Part shown: positions 8,586 through 17,967 of the stretch, piece after piece
Position numbering within the stretch: the first letter of the stretch is position 1
Layout of the letters: each line of letters opens with the position of its first letter
Assembly (NCBI GenBank): GCA_040382935.1
Contig: JBEIEP010000017.1
Coordinates: forward strand, 1 to 63,918
Length of the DNA: 63,918 bases
Direction of reading: 5' to 3'
From: JALQUL01 sp040382935
Lineage (GTDB): Bacteria > Pseudomonadota > Gammaproteobacteria > Burkholderiales > Burkholderiaceae_C
Notes under the pieces: model-generated
Told to the model about the DNA's origin: nothing
Seen by the model: the letters and a program-made list of their open reading frames with translations, nothing else
Database searches by the model: none
Program-made: the position numbers and the translations under genes

Positions 8586-9641
8586 ATGGGAATGCCACTT
8601 CAAACCATCAGGCGTTTGGTTGAGACCATTGCGTTTTGCGTGGTGATTGCCTCGGTACAAGTGATGTTCATTCCCAGTCGGTTGATGAGCGTCACACTCA
8701 CCTACTCGTTGTCCATTGGCGTGCTGACCTGGTTTGTGATCGAGTACGGGCGCTTGGTGTTTTTTCACAATCCTGAGACCGGTTGGCCCAAAGGGGTGGC
8801 CGGGCCGGTGCTGGTCCTTGTCGCCTGCGCCTTGGGCTTTGTAGGAGGCGAATCCCTGGCGGCATGGGTATGGGACCGTCCCTCGGTTTGGGAGCAAGAC
8901 CTGACCAGCCGCAACTCGTCTCTTTTAATCTCACTCATCGCGGGCAGTTTGGCCAGTGCCTACTTTTACTTTAAGGGCAAAAGCGCATGGCTGTTGGCCG
9001 CCAAGGAACAGGCCGAAAAGCGTTCGGCACAGTCGCAGTTGCGGCTGGTATCGGCCCAATTGCAGCCACATATGCTGTTCAACACCTTGGCCAATTTGCG
9101 TGCGCTGATCAACCAAGATCCACCCAAAGCGGTGGCAATGCTGGACCATTTCAACGACTTTTTGCGCCACACCCTCACCGCCAATCGCCAAACCACCCAC
9201 ACGCTGGCCCAAGAGATGGACGTTTTGCGGGACTACACCGCCTTGATGGCCATCCGCTTTGGCCCTCGCTTGCAGGTTCATTTTTCGGTTCCCGAGGCAC
9301 TGGCACGGGTCCCCGTTCTCACCCTACTCACCCAAGCCCTGGTTGAAAATGCCATCGTGCACGGCATAGAGCCTTCGCTGACCGGCGGCCAACTGTGGAT
9401 CGGCGCCGCGCAAAAAGGCGACCTGCTCCAAATCACCATCGCCAACTCCGGCCAAGCCTTAAACGATGGGCCAGGTGAGCGGCCTGACAACGCACCGGGA
9501 ACTGGCGTGGGCCAACAACTGGTGCGTGAGCGGCTGGCCAGCCACTATGGCAACACGGCCAGTTTTCAACTAGGCACCGAGGTTTTTCAAGGTATTGCCT
9601 GCACGGTGGCTAGGCTAGAGTTCCCCATGGCCGCTGCATGA
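8586..9641 (+). CDS. LytS/YpdA-type sensor histidine kinase
   Basis: Membrane kinase of 351 residues. The N-terminal half has about four membrane helices. The His_kinase domain contains the phosphoacceptor in QLQPHMLFNTLANLRALI (about residues 155-175) and the HATPase N-box ALVENAIVHGIEPS (about residue 250). It would phosphorylate the response regulator whose start overlaps its stop by four bases. The stimulus is unknown; there is no extracellular sensor domain beyond short loops. Start at 8586, where the N-terminus (MPLQTIRRLVETIAF) runs straight into the first helix. Confidence 0.88.
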   Translation: MGMPLQTIRRLVETIAFCVVIASVQVMFIPSRLMSVTLTYSLSIGVLTWFVIEYGRLVFFHNPETGWPKGVAGPVLVLVACALGFVGGESLAAWVWDRPSVWEQDLTSRNSSLLISLIAGSLASAYFYFKGKSAWLLAAKEQAEKRSAQSQLRLVSAQLQPHMLFNTLANLRALINQDPPKAVAMLDHFNDFLRHTLTANRQTTHTLAQEMDVLRDYTALMAIRFGPRLQVHFSVPEALARVPVLTLLTQALVENAIVHGIEPSLTGGQLWIGAAQKGDLLQITIANSGQALNDGPGERPDNAPGTGVGQQLVRERLASHYGNTASFQLGTEVFQGIACTVARLEFPMAAA

Positions 9642-10489
9642 TGAAAAGCACATCCCCAACCGCCCTTATTGCCGAAGACGAACCCCTGTTGGCACAGGCC
9701 CTGGTCAACGAGCTGGCCACGGCTTGGCCCGCGTTGCAACTGGCAGGCATTGCCACCCACGGCCTAGAGGCCGAATCGATGGCACTGGCGCTACAACCCG
9801 ATGTACTTTTTTTTGATATCCGTATGCCCGGCCAAACGGGCTTGGAGGCGGCGCTGGCACTGCTGGACCAATGGCCACCCGAGGGTGCCGCGCAAAAGCC
9901 CTTTCCCGCCCTGGTGTTCGTGACGGCCTTTGATCAGTACGCGGTGGAGGCCTTTGATGCGCAAGCTTTGGACTACCTGGTCAAGCCCGTTCAACCGGCA
10001 CGCCTTGCCCAATGTGTGCACAAGGTGCAGGGGCATCTGACGCGTCAAATAGGCCTGCATGGTGGTGCAAACCACGAAGCCCTCATGGCACAGCTTTTGG
10101 CGCAGTTGCAAGCCACCCAGCGACAGTTGCACCCTGCCCCAGCACAGGCTAAGGCCCAACCGCCCAGGTTACAAGTGGTACAGGCCAGTCACGGTAGTAG
10201 CATCCATTTGGTTAAGGTGGCTGACATTCTGTACTTTCAGGCCTTGGACAAGTACGTGCAGGTGGTCACGGCCAGCAACAGCTACCTGCTGCGAACCCCC
10301 ATTAAAGACCTGATGGAGCAACTCGACCCCGAGCAGTTTTGGCAAATCCACCGTGGCACCGTGGTACAAGCCACCGCCATCCAACGCGCCATTCGGGACG
10401 ACAGCGGCAAACTCAAGCTAGAGATACAAGGCAGCAAAGAGCCGCTAACGGTCAGCCGCTTGTACAGCCATTTGTTTAAGGGGATGTAG
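9638..10489 (+). CDS. LytTR-family response regulator
   Basis: Cytoplasmic DNA-binding regulator of 283 residues. The receiver domain (about residues 8-125) has the acidic pair (AEDEP), the phosphoacceptor Asp in VLFFDIRMPGQTG, a Thr in FVTAFDQYA and the Lys in DYLVKPV. The C-terminal LytTR domain (from about residue 175) has DILYFQALDKYVQV, FWQIHRGTVV and VSRLYSHLF. It is coupled to the kinase gene by an ATGATG overlap, and either ATG (9638 or 9641) could serve as start. LytTR proteins bind paired imperfect repeats near target promoters; the targets are unknown. Confidence 0.9.
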   Translation: MMKSTSPTALIAEDEPLLAQALVNELATAWPALQLAGIATHGLEAESMALALQPDVLFFDIRMPGQTGLEAALALLDQWPPEGAAQKPFPALVFVTAFDQYAVEAFDAQALDYLVKPVQPARLAQCVHKVQGHLTRQIGLHGGANHEALMAQLLAQLQATQRQLHPAPAQAKAQPPRLQVVQASHGSSIHLVKVADILYFQALDKYVQVVTASNSYLLRTPIKDLMEQLDPEQFWQIHRGTVVQATAIQRAIRDDSGKLKLEIQGSKEPLTVSRLYSHLFKGM

Positions 10490-10500
10490 ATAAAATCTAC
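10486..10500. promoter_or_regulatory. Small hairpin between the LytTR gene and glnS
   Basis: GTAGAT-AAA-ATCTAC forms a six-base-pair stem with a three-base loop. It covers the LytTR stop codon and ends two bases before the glnS start, where it could hinder ribosome access. There is no U-tract, so it is not a standard terminator. Confidence 0.3.
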
Positions 10501-10502
10501 CT

Positions 10503-12293
10503 ATGACCGACAAACACGAACCCTCGCCATCCCCTGCCAAGCCCAGCAATTTTTTGCGTCAAATCATTGAGGCCGACCTGGCCCGCCAAACCAACGCCAG
10601 TCGCCACTGGGGTGGCAGCCCTGGCGATGCCGCCCACCACGCAGCAGGCCAGATAGACCCCGCCAAAATTCGCACCCGCTTTCCACCTGAGCCCAATGGC
10701 TATCTGCACATTGGTCACGCCAAAAGCATTTGCCTGAACTTTGGCCTGGCCCGCGAGTACGGTGGCGTCTGCCACATGCGCTTTGACGACACCAACCCCG
10801 AAAAAGAAGACGTCGAATACGTCAACAGCATTTTGGATGCGGTGAAATGGCTGGGTTTTGACTGGCAAGCCAATGGCACCCAACACCTGTACCAAGCCAG
10901 TGACTATTTTGACTTTATGTACCGCGCGGCAGAGGCTTTAATCAACAGCGGCCATGCCTATGTGGACGAACAAAGCGCCGATGAAATGCGCTTGAACCGA
11001 GGCGACTTTGGCAAGCCAGGGGTCAACAGCCCCTACCGTAGCCGCTCAGCGGCAGACAACCTGGCGCGCTTTCGCGCCATGCGCGATGGGCAACTGCCTG
11101 ACGGGGCCGCCGTGCTACGCGCCAAGATTGACATGGCCAGCCCCAATATCAACCTGCGCGACCCGGCTATTTACCGCATACGCCGCGCCACCCACCACCA
11201 CACTGGCGACAAATGGTGCATCTACCCCATGTACACCTTTGCCCACCCCATAGAGGACGCGCTAGAGCAAATCACCCACAGCATTTGCACCCTGGAGTTT
11301 GAGGACCAACGCCCCTTTTACGATTGGCTTTTGGCAAGGCTGATAGACGCTGGGCTGCTGGCCTCACCCCCCCCGCGCCAATACGAGTTTGCCCGGCTTA
11401 ACCTGAGTTACGTGGTCACCAGCAAACGCAAGCTGGCCCAATTGGTCAACGAAAAGCACGTAGGCGGCTGGGACGACCCCCGCATGCCCACCATCGTGGG
11501 ACTGCGCCGCCGTGGCTACACCCCTGCCAGTCTGCAACTGTTTGCCGAGCGCATAGGCGTGACCAAATCCGACAGTTGGATTGACTACACCACCCTAGAG
11601 GGTTGCCTGCGCGAAACCCTGGACGCCAGCGCTGCCCGGGCTATGGCGGTGCTAGACCCCATTAAGCTGGAACTCACCAACTGGGACGAGGTGATGGGCG
11701 CTGGCTTTGTTGACGATTGCACTGCCCCGGTCCACCCACACGACCTTGAGCGCGGCCAGCGCCATTTCAAAATGGGCTCTGAAGTCTGGATAGACCGCTC
11801 TGATTTTGAAGAGCAGCCACCCAAGGGATTTTTCAGGCTATTCCCTGGTAACAACGTTAGGCTCAAATACGGCCACATCATCACCTGCACGGGTTGCACC
11901 AAAGACGCCAGTGGGCGCATCACCAGCGTACAGGCCACGCTCATCCCAGACACTAAAAGCGGGACGCCTGGTTCGTCCAGTGTCAAAGTAAAAGGTGTCA
12001 TTACCTGGGTAGGCGTGGTGGATGCGGTGCCCGCACAAATGCGCCTGTACGGCCCTTTGTTTGTGGACGAGCAACCCGACGCAGGCGGTAAAGATTTTCT
12101 GGCGTCGCTCAATCCCAACAGCCTGCAAATCGTCAATGCCTGGGTCGAGCCGTCCTTGGCACAGGCCCAGAGTGGTGAATCGTTTCAAATCGAGCGCCAT
12201 GGCTATTTTGTGGCCGACCGCATAGACCACCGCTCCGATGCGCCTGTGTTTAATCTTTCGGTGGGACTAAAGGATGGGTGGGGGAAGGCGTAA
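10503..12293 (+). CDS. glnS: Glutamine--tRNA ligase
   Basis: Class I aminoacyl-tRNA synthetase of 596 residues that charges tRNA-Gln with glutamine. The HIGH motif is intact (NGYLHIGHAKSICLNFGLA, HIGH at residues 69-72). The KMSKS counterpart is VTSKRKL (about residue 304). The C-terminal anticodon-binding beta barrels are present (about residues 350-580). The segment HMRFDDTNPEKED fits GlnRS. Length is slightly above the E. coli enzyme because of an N-terminal extension. Its last 44 bases overlap the convergent AraC-type gene. Confidence 0.95.
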   Translation: MTDKHEPSPSPAKPSNFLRQIIEADLARQTNASRHWGGSPGDAAHHAAGQIDPAKIRTRFPPEPNGYLHIGHAKSICLNFGLAREYGGVCHMRFDDTNPEKEDVEYVNSILDAVKWLGFDWQANGTQHLYQASDYFDFMYRAAEALINSGHAYVDEQSADEMRLNRGDFGKPGVNSPYRSRSAADNLARFRAMRDGQLPDGAAVLRAKIDMASPNINLRDPAIYRIRRATHHHTGDKWCIYPMYTFAHPIEDALEQITHSICTLEFEDQRPFYDWLLARLIDAGLLASPPPRQYEFARLNLSYVVTSKRKLAQLVNEKHVGGWDDPRMPTIVGLRRRGYTPASLQLFAERIGVTKSDSWIDYTTLEGCLRETLDASAARAMAVLDPIKLELTNWDEVMGAGFVDDCTAPVHPHDLERGQRHFKMGSEVWIDRSDFEEQPPKGFFRLFPGNNVRLKYGHIITCTGCTKDASGRITSVQATLIPDTKSGTPGSSSVKVKGVITWVGVVDAVPAQMRLYGPLFVDEQPDAGGKDFLASLNPNSLQIVNAWVEPSLAQAQSGESFQIERHGYFVADRIDHRSDAPVFNLSVGLKDGWGKA

Positions 12294-13215
12294 TCGGAAA
12301 CCCCGCCAACTCGGCCAAGGTTCGGTACATCCAAAACGGCTCTTTGTTCAACAGGCCGTGCCGCAAGGCCTCGGGGCTAAAGCCGGTTTGGCGGCGGGTT
12401 TCTCGTATGAAATGGCTTTGGTCAGAAAAGCCGCAACTTAGCGCAATGTCGGACCAGTCCAGCTTTTGATCGTTGATTGCTTCTACCACCGCCCAAAACG
12501 CCTGTTCGCCCCGGGCTGAAACTTGCAGCTTTCTCAAGGGTAAGCCCGCCAATTGCTTCATGCGCCGTTCGGCTTGACGCATACTGCGGCCCCAACCAGT
12601 TGCCGCCACGCGCAGGGCCAGGGCGTCTACCCAGGGCGCGATGGTTTGCGCCTGGGGTGCAACATTCCAGCGTTGGTGGCCTTTTCCTCGTTGGGCGATG
12701 CAATCACGCCAAATAGGCGTAAGCCGCCTAAAAAGCAGATCGATACGCTCGGGGTTAAAGTCGCTGCGGCCCTGGGACGCCATCTCAGATAAGGCATCAA
12801 ACATTGGGGCAGGTAGAAGGTCTTTACCATCTAAAAACTGGTCGGTGATGGCATCTAGGGGTTGGCCGGTAAGTATCCACCAAGCATCAGGATAGATCCC
12901 CATCATGAGTCCGCTGCAATTTTCGGAATAACGCACGCAGCTTGGACCAGACATGGGGCCCGTCACCACCACTGCGGGTAGAGCCTTGCCTGGCGACCCA
13001 TCAATAGGCGTAGACAAAACCTCTGAATACCCGCTGTAAAAAACACCAATTGTGCACAGCGGTGAAGCCGGAAAATACCCGATGCGCTGGTTCTCCTGCA
13101 AAGGGAAGCCATCAATGCTGCGCTCAATCAATGCGCGCAAACAATTGTGCAAATCCCAGGGCGGTAGGGTGATACGCGTAGGTGCAAAACGGGTTGAGGT
13201 TGCATCCGGGTTCAT
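12250..13215 (-). CDS. AraC-family transcriptional regulator
   Basis: A 321-residue regulator with a C-terminal pair of helix-turn-helix motifs; the second is clear in LDWSDIALSCGFSDQSHFIRETRRQTGFSPEALR (positions 12366-12470 approximately). The N-terminal part (about residues 20-190) is a DUF6597-like sensor segment found in many AraC proteins, with PCTIGVFYSGYSEVL-like strands. Start set at 13215; longer frames would cross the P450 promoter region. The gene is divergent from the P450, with 99 bases between starts, so it may regulate it. That link rests on arrangement only. Its 3' end overlaps glnS by 44 bases in antisense. Confidence 0.85.
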   Translation of the reverse strand: MNPDATSTRFAPTRITLPPWDLHNCLRALIERSIDGFPLQENQRIGYFPASPLCTIGVFYSGYSEVLSTPIDGSPGKALPAVVVTGPMSGPSCVRYSENCSGLMMGIYPDAWWILTGQPLDAITDQFLDGKDLLPAPMFDALSEMASQGRSDFNPERIDLLFRRLTPIWRDCIAQRGKGHQRWNVAPQAQTIAPWVDALALRVAATGWGRSMRQAERRMKQLAGLPLRKLQVSARGEQAFWAVVEAINDQKLDWSDIALSCGFSDQSHFIRETRRQTGFSPEALRHGLLNKEPFWMYRTLAELAGFPITPSPTHPLVPPKD

Positions 13216-13314
13216 GGTCAAAGTATAGCCAGCGGGTGCGCGTGGGGCGACCATAACCCCACGATGTCGTTTCGATTCAAGACGTGGCACAGAGCAAGAA
13301 CTACACTTACTTGC

Positions 13315-14691
13315 ATGAACACATCCAACCCCCTCCAACCCCACACTGTTCCTACCGCACAACGCCTAACTTGGCGCGCGCTGCGAGCAATGAGCAAGGA
13401 CTACTTGAACTTTGCAACGCGGCTCCAGCATCAACATGCCAACATCGCTCGATTTAGTCTTTTGAACGTGCGGGTTACCCATGTTTTTAACCCGCTTTGG
13501 ATGCGCAACGTGTTGGTCGATCAAAATCACAACCTGATTCGGTGGGAGCGCGCCACCCAGGTGTTTAGCCTGTCGATGGGGCAGAGCGTTCTGGTATCGG
13601 AGGGGGACCAATGGCAGCGGCAGCGCCGCATGCTGCAGCCGGGCTTTTCGCCCAAACGGGTGGCGGGCTATACCCAATTGATGGTGCAGGCGGCACGAGA
13701 GGCCTTGGACGGCTTGGCGCTGGAACCCAAGGGCCAAGAAGTCGATATGGAACAACTCATGACTCATATCACTCTGGACGTGATTTCAAGAACCCTTTTT
13801 ACGCAGCCTACACTGCATCAACCGAAGGCACTCACCCAAGCCATTCAAACGCTCAGCCATTTTGGTTATTCGCAATTGTTTTTACCCTTTAACCTGCCCA
13901 TGTGGCTGCCACTACCCTCAGTTTTGAAAGCCAAGCGGGCGCTGCGGGTGCTGCAAGGCTTTATAAAAGCCAACCTTGCAAAGCACGAGCAAGACGCGCG
14001 TGCCCACCCCGAGTGGGATGACTTGGTCACCATGTTTCGGGCGGCCCGAGACCCCCAACATCCCGACGTGGGGATGGACTCGCAGGAGTTGTACGACCAA
14101 ACGGCATTGATGTTTTTGGCGGGGCACGAAACAACGGCCTCGGCCATGACCTGGTGGTGCGGCCTCATGGCACAGCACCCGGAAGTAGCCCAGCGAGTAC
14201 AGGACGAGGTCAGGCACACCTTGCAGGGGCAAGACCCAAGTCCCGAGACGGTGGCCGACATGCCCTGGCTACAGGCCAGTTTGAAAGAGTCCTTGCGCCT
14301 GTACCCACCGGCTCTGATCTTTACGCGCATGGCTTGTACCGATTTGCAGATCGGCTCCATCACTATTCCCAAAGGGGATTTGATCGCCATGACCCCCTAT
14401 GTCGTGCACCGCGACCCACGATGGTATGAGTCGCCCGAAGCCTTTAGGCCAGAACGCTTTTTACCCGGTGCGCCAGAGATTGAGCGCGGCGCGTGGATTC
14501 CATTTGGCACTGGCCCACGGGTCTGCATGGGACAGCACTTTGCCATGATGGAAATGGCCGTCGTTGCGGCCATGTTGCTGCAACGCTTCAACTTGGTTTG
14601 GCCCACCGACACACCCTGGCCCCACGCCAAAATGGCGGTGAGTTTGCGGCCCGAAACGGGCATGAAGCTGATGCTGGTGCCGCGCCACTAG
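13315..14691 (+). CDS. Cytochrome P450
   Basis: Soluble haem-thiolate monooxygenase of 458 residues. The I-helix motif AGHETT lies at 269-274, the K-helix ExxR (ESLR) at 325-328, the PERF-like motif at 379-382, and the haem ligand is Cys404 in FGTGPRVCMGQ. It lacks a membrane anchor and has no fused reductase. No ferredoxin or reductase gene is adjacent, so redox partners must be elsewhere. Overall it resembles bacterial CYPs acting on fatty acids or terpenoids, but the substrate cannot be read from sequence. Start at 13315 gives a normal N-terminus just after a spacer shared with the divergent AraC gene. Confidence 0.93.
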   Translation: MNTSNPLQPHTVPTAQRLTWRALRAMSKDYLNFATRLQHQHANIARFSLLNVRVTHVFNPLWMRNVLVDQNHNLIRWERATQVFSLSMGQSVLVSEGDQWQRQRRMLQPGFSPKRVAGYTQLMVQAAREALDGLALEPKGQEVDMEQLMTHITLDVISRTLFTQPTLHQPKALTQAIQTLSHFGYSQLFLPFNLPMWLPLPSVLKAKRALRVLQGFIKANLAKHEQDARAHPEWDDLVTMFRAARDPQHPDVGMDSQELYDQTALMFLAGHETTASAMTWWCGLMAQHPEVAQRVQDEVRHTLQGQDPSPETVADMPWLQASLKESLRLYPPALIFTRMACTDLQIGSITIPKGDLIAMTPYVVHRDPRWYESPEAFRPERFLPGAPEIERGAWIPFGTGPRVCMGQHFAMMEMAVVAAMLLQRFNLVWPTDTPWPHAKMAVSLRPETGMKLMLVPRH

Positions 14692-15140
14692 CGCTGCGGC
14701 ATATCGCTACGATCGTAGCCCAGGCTCACCGTTGCATCGTCCGGAATCGGGGGCATGGTGGCGTTCCATGCCTCCCAGGCCGCACGCATCGCGGCCAGCC
14801 TTTCGGGCTGGTGCTTGCCAAGATTGGCACGCTCGCGTGCATCTTGGGTTAAATCAAATACATAGTCGTTGCCATCCACGCGCAGGTACTTGAAATCGCC
14901 CTGCCGCATGGCACGTTGCCCGCGGTGATTCATGCGCCAAAACATAGCACGTTCAAAGGTTTTGGTGTCGTCGTACAGCAAACCCAGCAAAGATTGGCCG
15001 TCAGGGGCGTAGGTCGCCAAAGCCGCATCCAAAGAGGCTTGCGAGGCATCGCCCTCTCGCACTCTTGCACCCCCTCTTCCGCCACCATGGTCTCGCTCCA
15101 ATCCATCGTCATAACTTCCGTATAGAATTTCCATAAACAC
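14688..15140 (-). pseudogene. Sulfatase C-terminal remnant
   Basis: The frame encodes only the last third of an arylsulfatase-type protein. Typical C-terminal features are seen (DGQSLLGLL, MRQGDFKYLRVDG, DLTQDARERANL, MPPIPDDATV). The N-terminal two thirds, including the CxPxR formylglycine site and the metal ligands, are missing. The frame before about residue 30 does not look like sulfatase, so the break lies near 15050. It ends four bases inside the P450 gene end on the other strand. It cannot be a functional sulfatase. Confidence 0.72.
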
Positions 15141-15154
15141 AACAAGGTATTCAC

Positions 15155-15760
15155 ATGAAAAGATTATTGAGAGCTCTGTTTACCGCGCTGTTGGGGATTT
15201 TTCTGACTGCATGTGCTTCTAAGTCCGTTGATCTGAAGGCTGCGCCACAAAATGGAGTCCCCGTAGTCGGGCTTAATGTGTTGTTCAACATTGGTCCAAT
15301 GGTGAGCACGAAAAGTACAGGCGCAGCAGCCACGTCAACTGATTTAATGAAGGCGAAAGTTAACGCTGAAAGATTACGTGATGAGCTTAAGCAGCGCTTG
15401 GTTCCAAAGCTTCGAGACGCACAGATCGGTGTGAATTTTGATTGGAACAACCTTGCAGCGCCGGGACTTAGAAAATTACCATCAACTTTTCTGTTCCCAG
15501 CAGATTCGCTTGATACCTATCACCTGTTAGTTATTACCCTAGTTCGGCAGTCTGAGTTCTGTTACCAAGGAAGCTGCGCTACCACTTTTACCCTGTCTCT
15601 AAGTCTGCGCGATCCTAAGAATTCTATTGAGATATGGAGTGCTGGCGTTCGTCAGGGCGAATTGTCGGCTGCAGATTGGGTGCCAGGCAGAAATGACAGG
15701 TTTATTGATGATTTAGGCCAAAGTATTCTGAAGGTTGCCATTCCTCAACACCGTCGTTGA
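15155..15760 (+). CDS. Putative lipoprotein of unknown function
   Basis: A 201-residue protein with a lipoprotein signal (MKRLLRALFTALLGIFLTAC, lipobox LTAC with Cys20). After it comes a mixed alpha/beta domain with no motif I recognise. Two cysteines (FCYQGSC, about residues 130-136) may form a disulphide in the periplasm. G+C looks lower than in neighbouring genes, and the gene sits between a sulfatase remnant and a transposase remnant, which suggests acquired DNA. Function not assignable. Confidence 0.7.
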   Translation: MKRLLRALFTALLGIFLTACASKSVDLKAAPQNGVPVVGLNVLFNIGPMVSTKSTGAAATSTDLMKAKVNAERLRDELKQRLVPKLRDAQIGVNFDWNNLAAPGLRKLPSTFLFPADSLDTYHLLVITLVRQSEFCYQGSCATTFTLSLSLRDPKNSIEIWSAGVRQGELSAADWVPGRNDRFIDDLGQSILKVAIPQHRR

Positions 15761-15959
15761 TGTTGCAGATTCGCGACTGCGCAAGCCCGCGCTCTGCGTA
15801 ACTACCCGCATCGCCGGGGTCAATCAGCGTTGATGCATTGACATCGGGGCTATTGGAACTCACATAAGTGTTACGAGCAAATAGAAATGTCTGGTTCATT
15901 GTGGCAATCATTGCGGGGCGGGACATAAGCCCGCAACGCTTGCCTCAGCTCAATTGTCC
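15761..15959. other. Intergenic sequence with no recognised feature
   Basis: Between the lipoprotein gene and the transposase remnant I see no convincing gene, RNA or regulatory structure. A minus-strand frame present here lacks protein-like character. Confidence 0.4.
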
Positions 15960-16290
15960 CATCGTGCCCGTTCTCTTTGGTGGCTCTATAAGTTGCCCCC
16001 ACTGGTCATAGTCGGCCAAATGGCGCGGTCCGTGGTGACCACCAAATCCCACGTCTGCGCATCAACCTATCGGTGGGTGCTGGCATCTTGGTGAATCATC
16101 ATTCCTGGTAACGGCTTGGGTTCACGTTTGATTCGGTGTTTACCTTTGGTCTTACCGGCCTTGACCAGTTGCTGGCCTTGCAGCACTGATTTGACCCGGC
16201 TATAGCTGCGAACTTTGCCCTCCAGACCACCTTTATCTTGGCAGATTTGGTGAAAGTGGCGCACGCCGACCCTATTCCCATTGCTCTTGG
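15960..16290 (-). pseudogene. Decayed transposase (IS481/ISNCY-like)
   Basis: On the minus strand a frame reads KVRSYSRVKSVLQGQQLV, then KPLPGMMIHQDASTHR, followed by a stop and then VDAQTWDLVVTTD. This is the region around the first catalytic acid of an integrase-type transposase (GMMxHxDASxHxW). The expected Trp codon is a TAG stop at 16064-16066, and further stops and frame changes follow. It is a short internal fragment of an insertion sequence; I see no ends. The family name is from motif memory and is tentative. Confidence 0.6.
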
Positions 16291-16471
16291 GTTTGTAAAA
16301 ACTTCATCCCCCTTGTCTCCTGCAACCAGATCGCCCGCTTCATGCCAAGTACCTCCTGTACTTGGCTTTTTTAACCGGACAATTCAATTGCTCCCTTCAA
16401 TTACGCCAACAGGCTGCGCTGTCTTTTGGATAGAATAGGACTCGCGATTTTTCGCATCTGTTTTTAGTCAG

Positions 16472-16676
16472 ATCGGGAGAGACAGGTTGGCACAACAGTG
16501 CCTAGCCTGCGCCGAAGGAGCAACCACCCCGGAAACTCTCAGGTAACAAGGACCGGTTTGGCATTTTTTTATCTCTGAAGAGTGTGGGTGTGCCCGTCAT
16601 GCCCACCACCGCAGGAGCAAGTGGATCACCCAGTCGGGTCGCATCCATGAATCTCTCAGGTTCCTGACAGAGGGGG
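16472..16676 (+). promoter_or_regulatory. Tandem glycine riboswitch
   Basis: Two successive glycine aptamers lie in the leader of the amino-acid dehydrogenase gene. The first (about 16472-16556) has CGGGAGAGA, GCCGAAGGAGCAA, GGAAACTCTCAGG and AAGGACC. The second (about 16571-16676) has CTCTGAAGAG, CCGCAGGAGCAAG, GAATCTCTCAGG and CCTGACAGAGGG. Spacing and order are those of the cooperative two-aptamer form. P1 of the second aptamer is CTCTG paired with CAGAG (16668-16672). It should sense intracellular glycine and control the gene at 16736. Confidence 0.92.
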
Positions 16677-16715
16677 TACACCACACGCCTAGTGCGTGGG
16701 TGTTGGCCCTCTTTC
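16669..16715 (+). terminator. Expression-platform hairpin of the glycine riboswitch
   Basis: AGAGGG (16669-16674), ACACC and CACGC pair with GCGTG, GGTGT and CCCTCT (16707-16712), with loop CTAGT, followed by a short TTT run. The 5' arm shares bases with the P1 strand of aptamer 2, so the two structures exclude each other. The inferred mode is an ON switch: glycine stabilises P1 and prevents this hairpin. The U-tract is short, so the control could be partly translational. Confidence 0.6.
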
Positions 16716-16735
16716 ACTGTTAAGGAACTTAAACC

Positions 16736-17959
16736 ATGAAAACGATCGCAGTCATTGGCGGCGGGATTACCGGCGTCACAACCGCCTACGCCCTGGTCAA
16801 ACGCGGCTTTGCCGTCACGCTTTTTGAACAAAACCGCTACGCGGCGATGGAAACCTCTTTCGCCAACGGTGGACAACTGTCGGCCTCCAATGCCGAGGTG
16901 TGGAACCACACCTCAACGGTTTGGAAAGGCTTGAAATGGATGCTGCGCCGCGACGCACCACTGCTGGTCAACCCCAAGCCCAGTTGGCACAAACTCAGCT
17001 GGATGGCCGAGTTCGTTGCCAACATCCCGCACTATGAACGTAACACCGTCGCCACGGTGCGCCTGGCAATTGCCGCACGTGAGCACCTGTACGCATGGGC
17101 GAATGCAGAAGGCATAGACTTTGACCTCAAACGCGAAGGCATTTTGCATATTTACCGTGACAAAAAAAGCTTTGATCACGCGGGCAGAGTCAGTCAACTG
17201 TTGGCCCAAGGGGGCTTGGAGCGTAGAGCGGTCACACCCACTGAGATGAAAACCATAGAGCCCACCTTGCATGGCAATTTTTACGGCGGCTACATCACCA
17301 ACAGTGATGCCACCGGCGATATTCACAAATTTGCCACCGGCATCGCCCACGCCATTGAACGCTTGGGCGTGCGTTGTGTGTACGGACGCAGTGTCGAGCA
17401 ACTGGTCAGCAACGGCAATGAGGCCATCGTTACCCACTCTGGCTCAGAGGGTGCGGTACGCGAATCGTTTGATGCCTTGGTGGTATGCGCGGGCGTTCAA
17501 AGCCGCCGCTTTGCAGCGCAATTGGGTGACCGGGTGAATATTTATCCCGTTAAAGGCTACTCCATCACCGTCAACCTGGGCGATGAGGCCAGCCAGGCCG
17601 CAGCGCCCACCGTCAGCCTATTGGATGACGCCACCAAACTGGTCACCAGCCGCCTAGGCGTGGGTCGCTTTAGGGTGGCGGGTACGGCCGAGTTCAATGG
17701 ATTTAACAAAGATATTCGAGACGACCGAATTCGGCCTTTGACACGCTGGGTAAACGAATGCTTTCCGGGTATCAACACACGCCAGGTGGTGCCCTGGGCC
17801 GGCCTGCGCCCCATGATGCCCAATATGCTGCCACGCGTTGGAGCGGGCAGCAGGCCCAACGTGTTTTACAACACCGGCCACGGCCATTTGGGGTGGACGC
17901 TATCGGCTGTTACGGCCGATAGCGTTGCAGAGGTGGTTGAGCAGGCTTACCTTGTTTAA
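16736..17959 (+). CDS. dadA: D-amino-acid dehydrogenase / glycine oxidase-type FAD flavoenzyme
   Basis: A 407-residue DAO-family flavoprotein resembling DadA, which oxidatively deaminates D-amino acids to 2-oxo acids and passes electrons to the respiratory chain at the inner membrane. The FAD-binding Rossmann motif is at the N-terminus (VIGGGITGVTTAYAL, residues 6-20). C-terminal motifs are WAGLRPMMPNMLPRVG and NTGHGHLGWTLS. Its leader carries a tandem glycine riboswitch, which suggests glycine, or D-amino acids metabolised with it, as substrate or signal; a glycine-oxidising role is an alternative. AAGGA lies seven bases before the ATG. No alr/dadX gene adjoins it. Confidence 0.85.
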   Translation: MKTIAVIGGGITGVTTAYALVKRGFAVTLFEQNRYAAMETSFANGGQLSASNAEVWNHTSTVWKGLKWMLRRDAPLLVNPKPSWHKLSWMAEFVANIPHYERNTVATVRLAIAAREHLYAWANAEGIDFDLKREGILHIYRDKKSFDHAGRVSQLLAQGGLERRAVTPTEMKTIEPTLHGNFYGGYITNSDATGDIHKFATGIAHAIERLGVRCVYGRSVEQLVSNGNEAIVTHSGSEGAVRESFDALVVCAGVQSRRFAAQLGDRVNIYPVKGYSITVNLGDEASQAAAPTVSLLDDATKLVTSRLGVGRFRVAGTAEFNGFNKDIRDDRIRPLTRWVNECFPGINTRQVVPWAGLRPMMPNMLPRVGAGSRPNVFYNTGHGHLGWTLSAVTADSVAEVVEQAYLV

Positions 17960-17967
17960 CAGCGGCC

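Noticed and set aside
16736..17959. Possibility that the riboswitch gene is gcvT or a glycine transporter
   Set aside because: The protein has an FAD-binding DAO fold with no GcvT or membrane-transport features.
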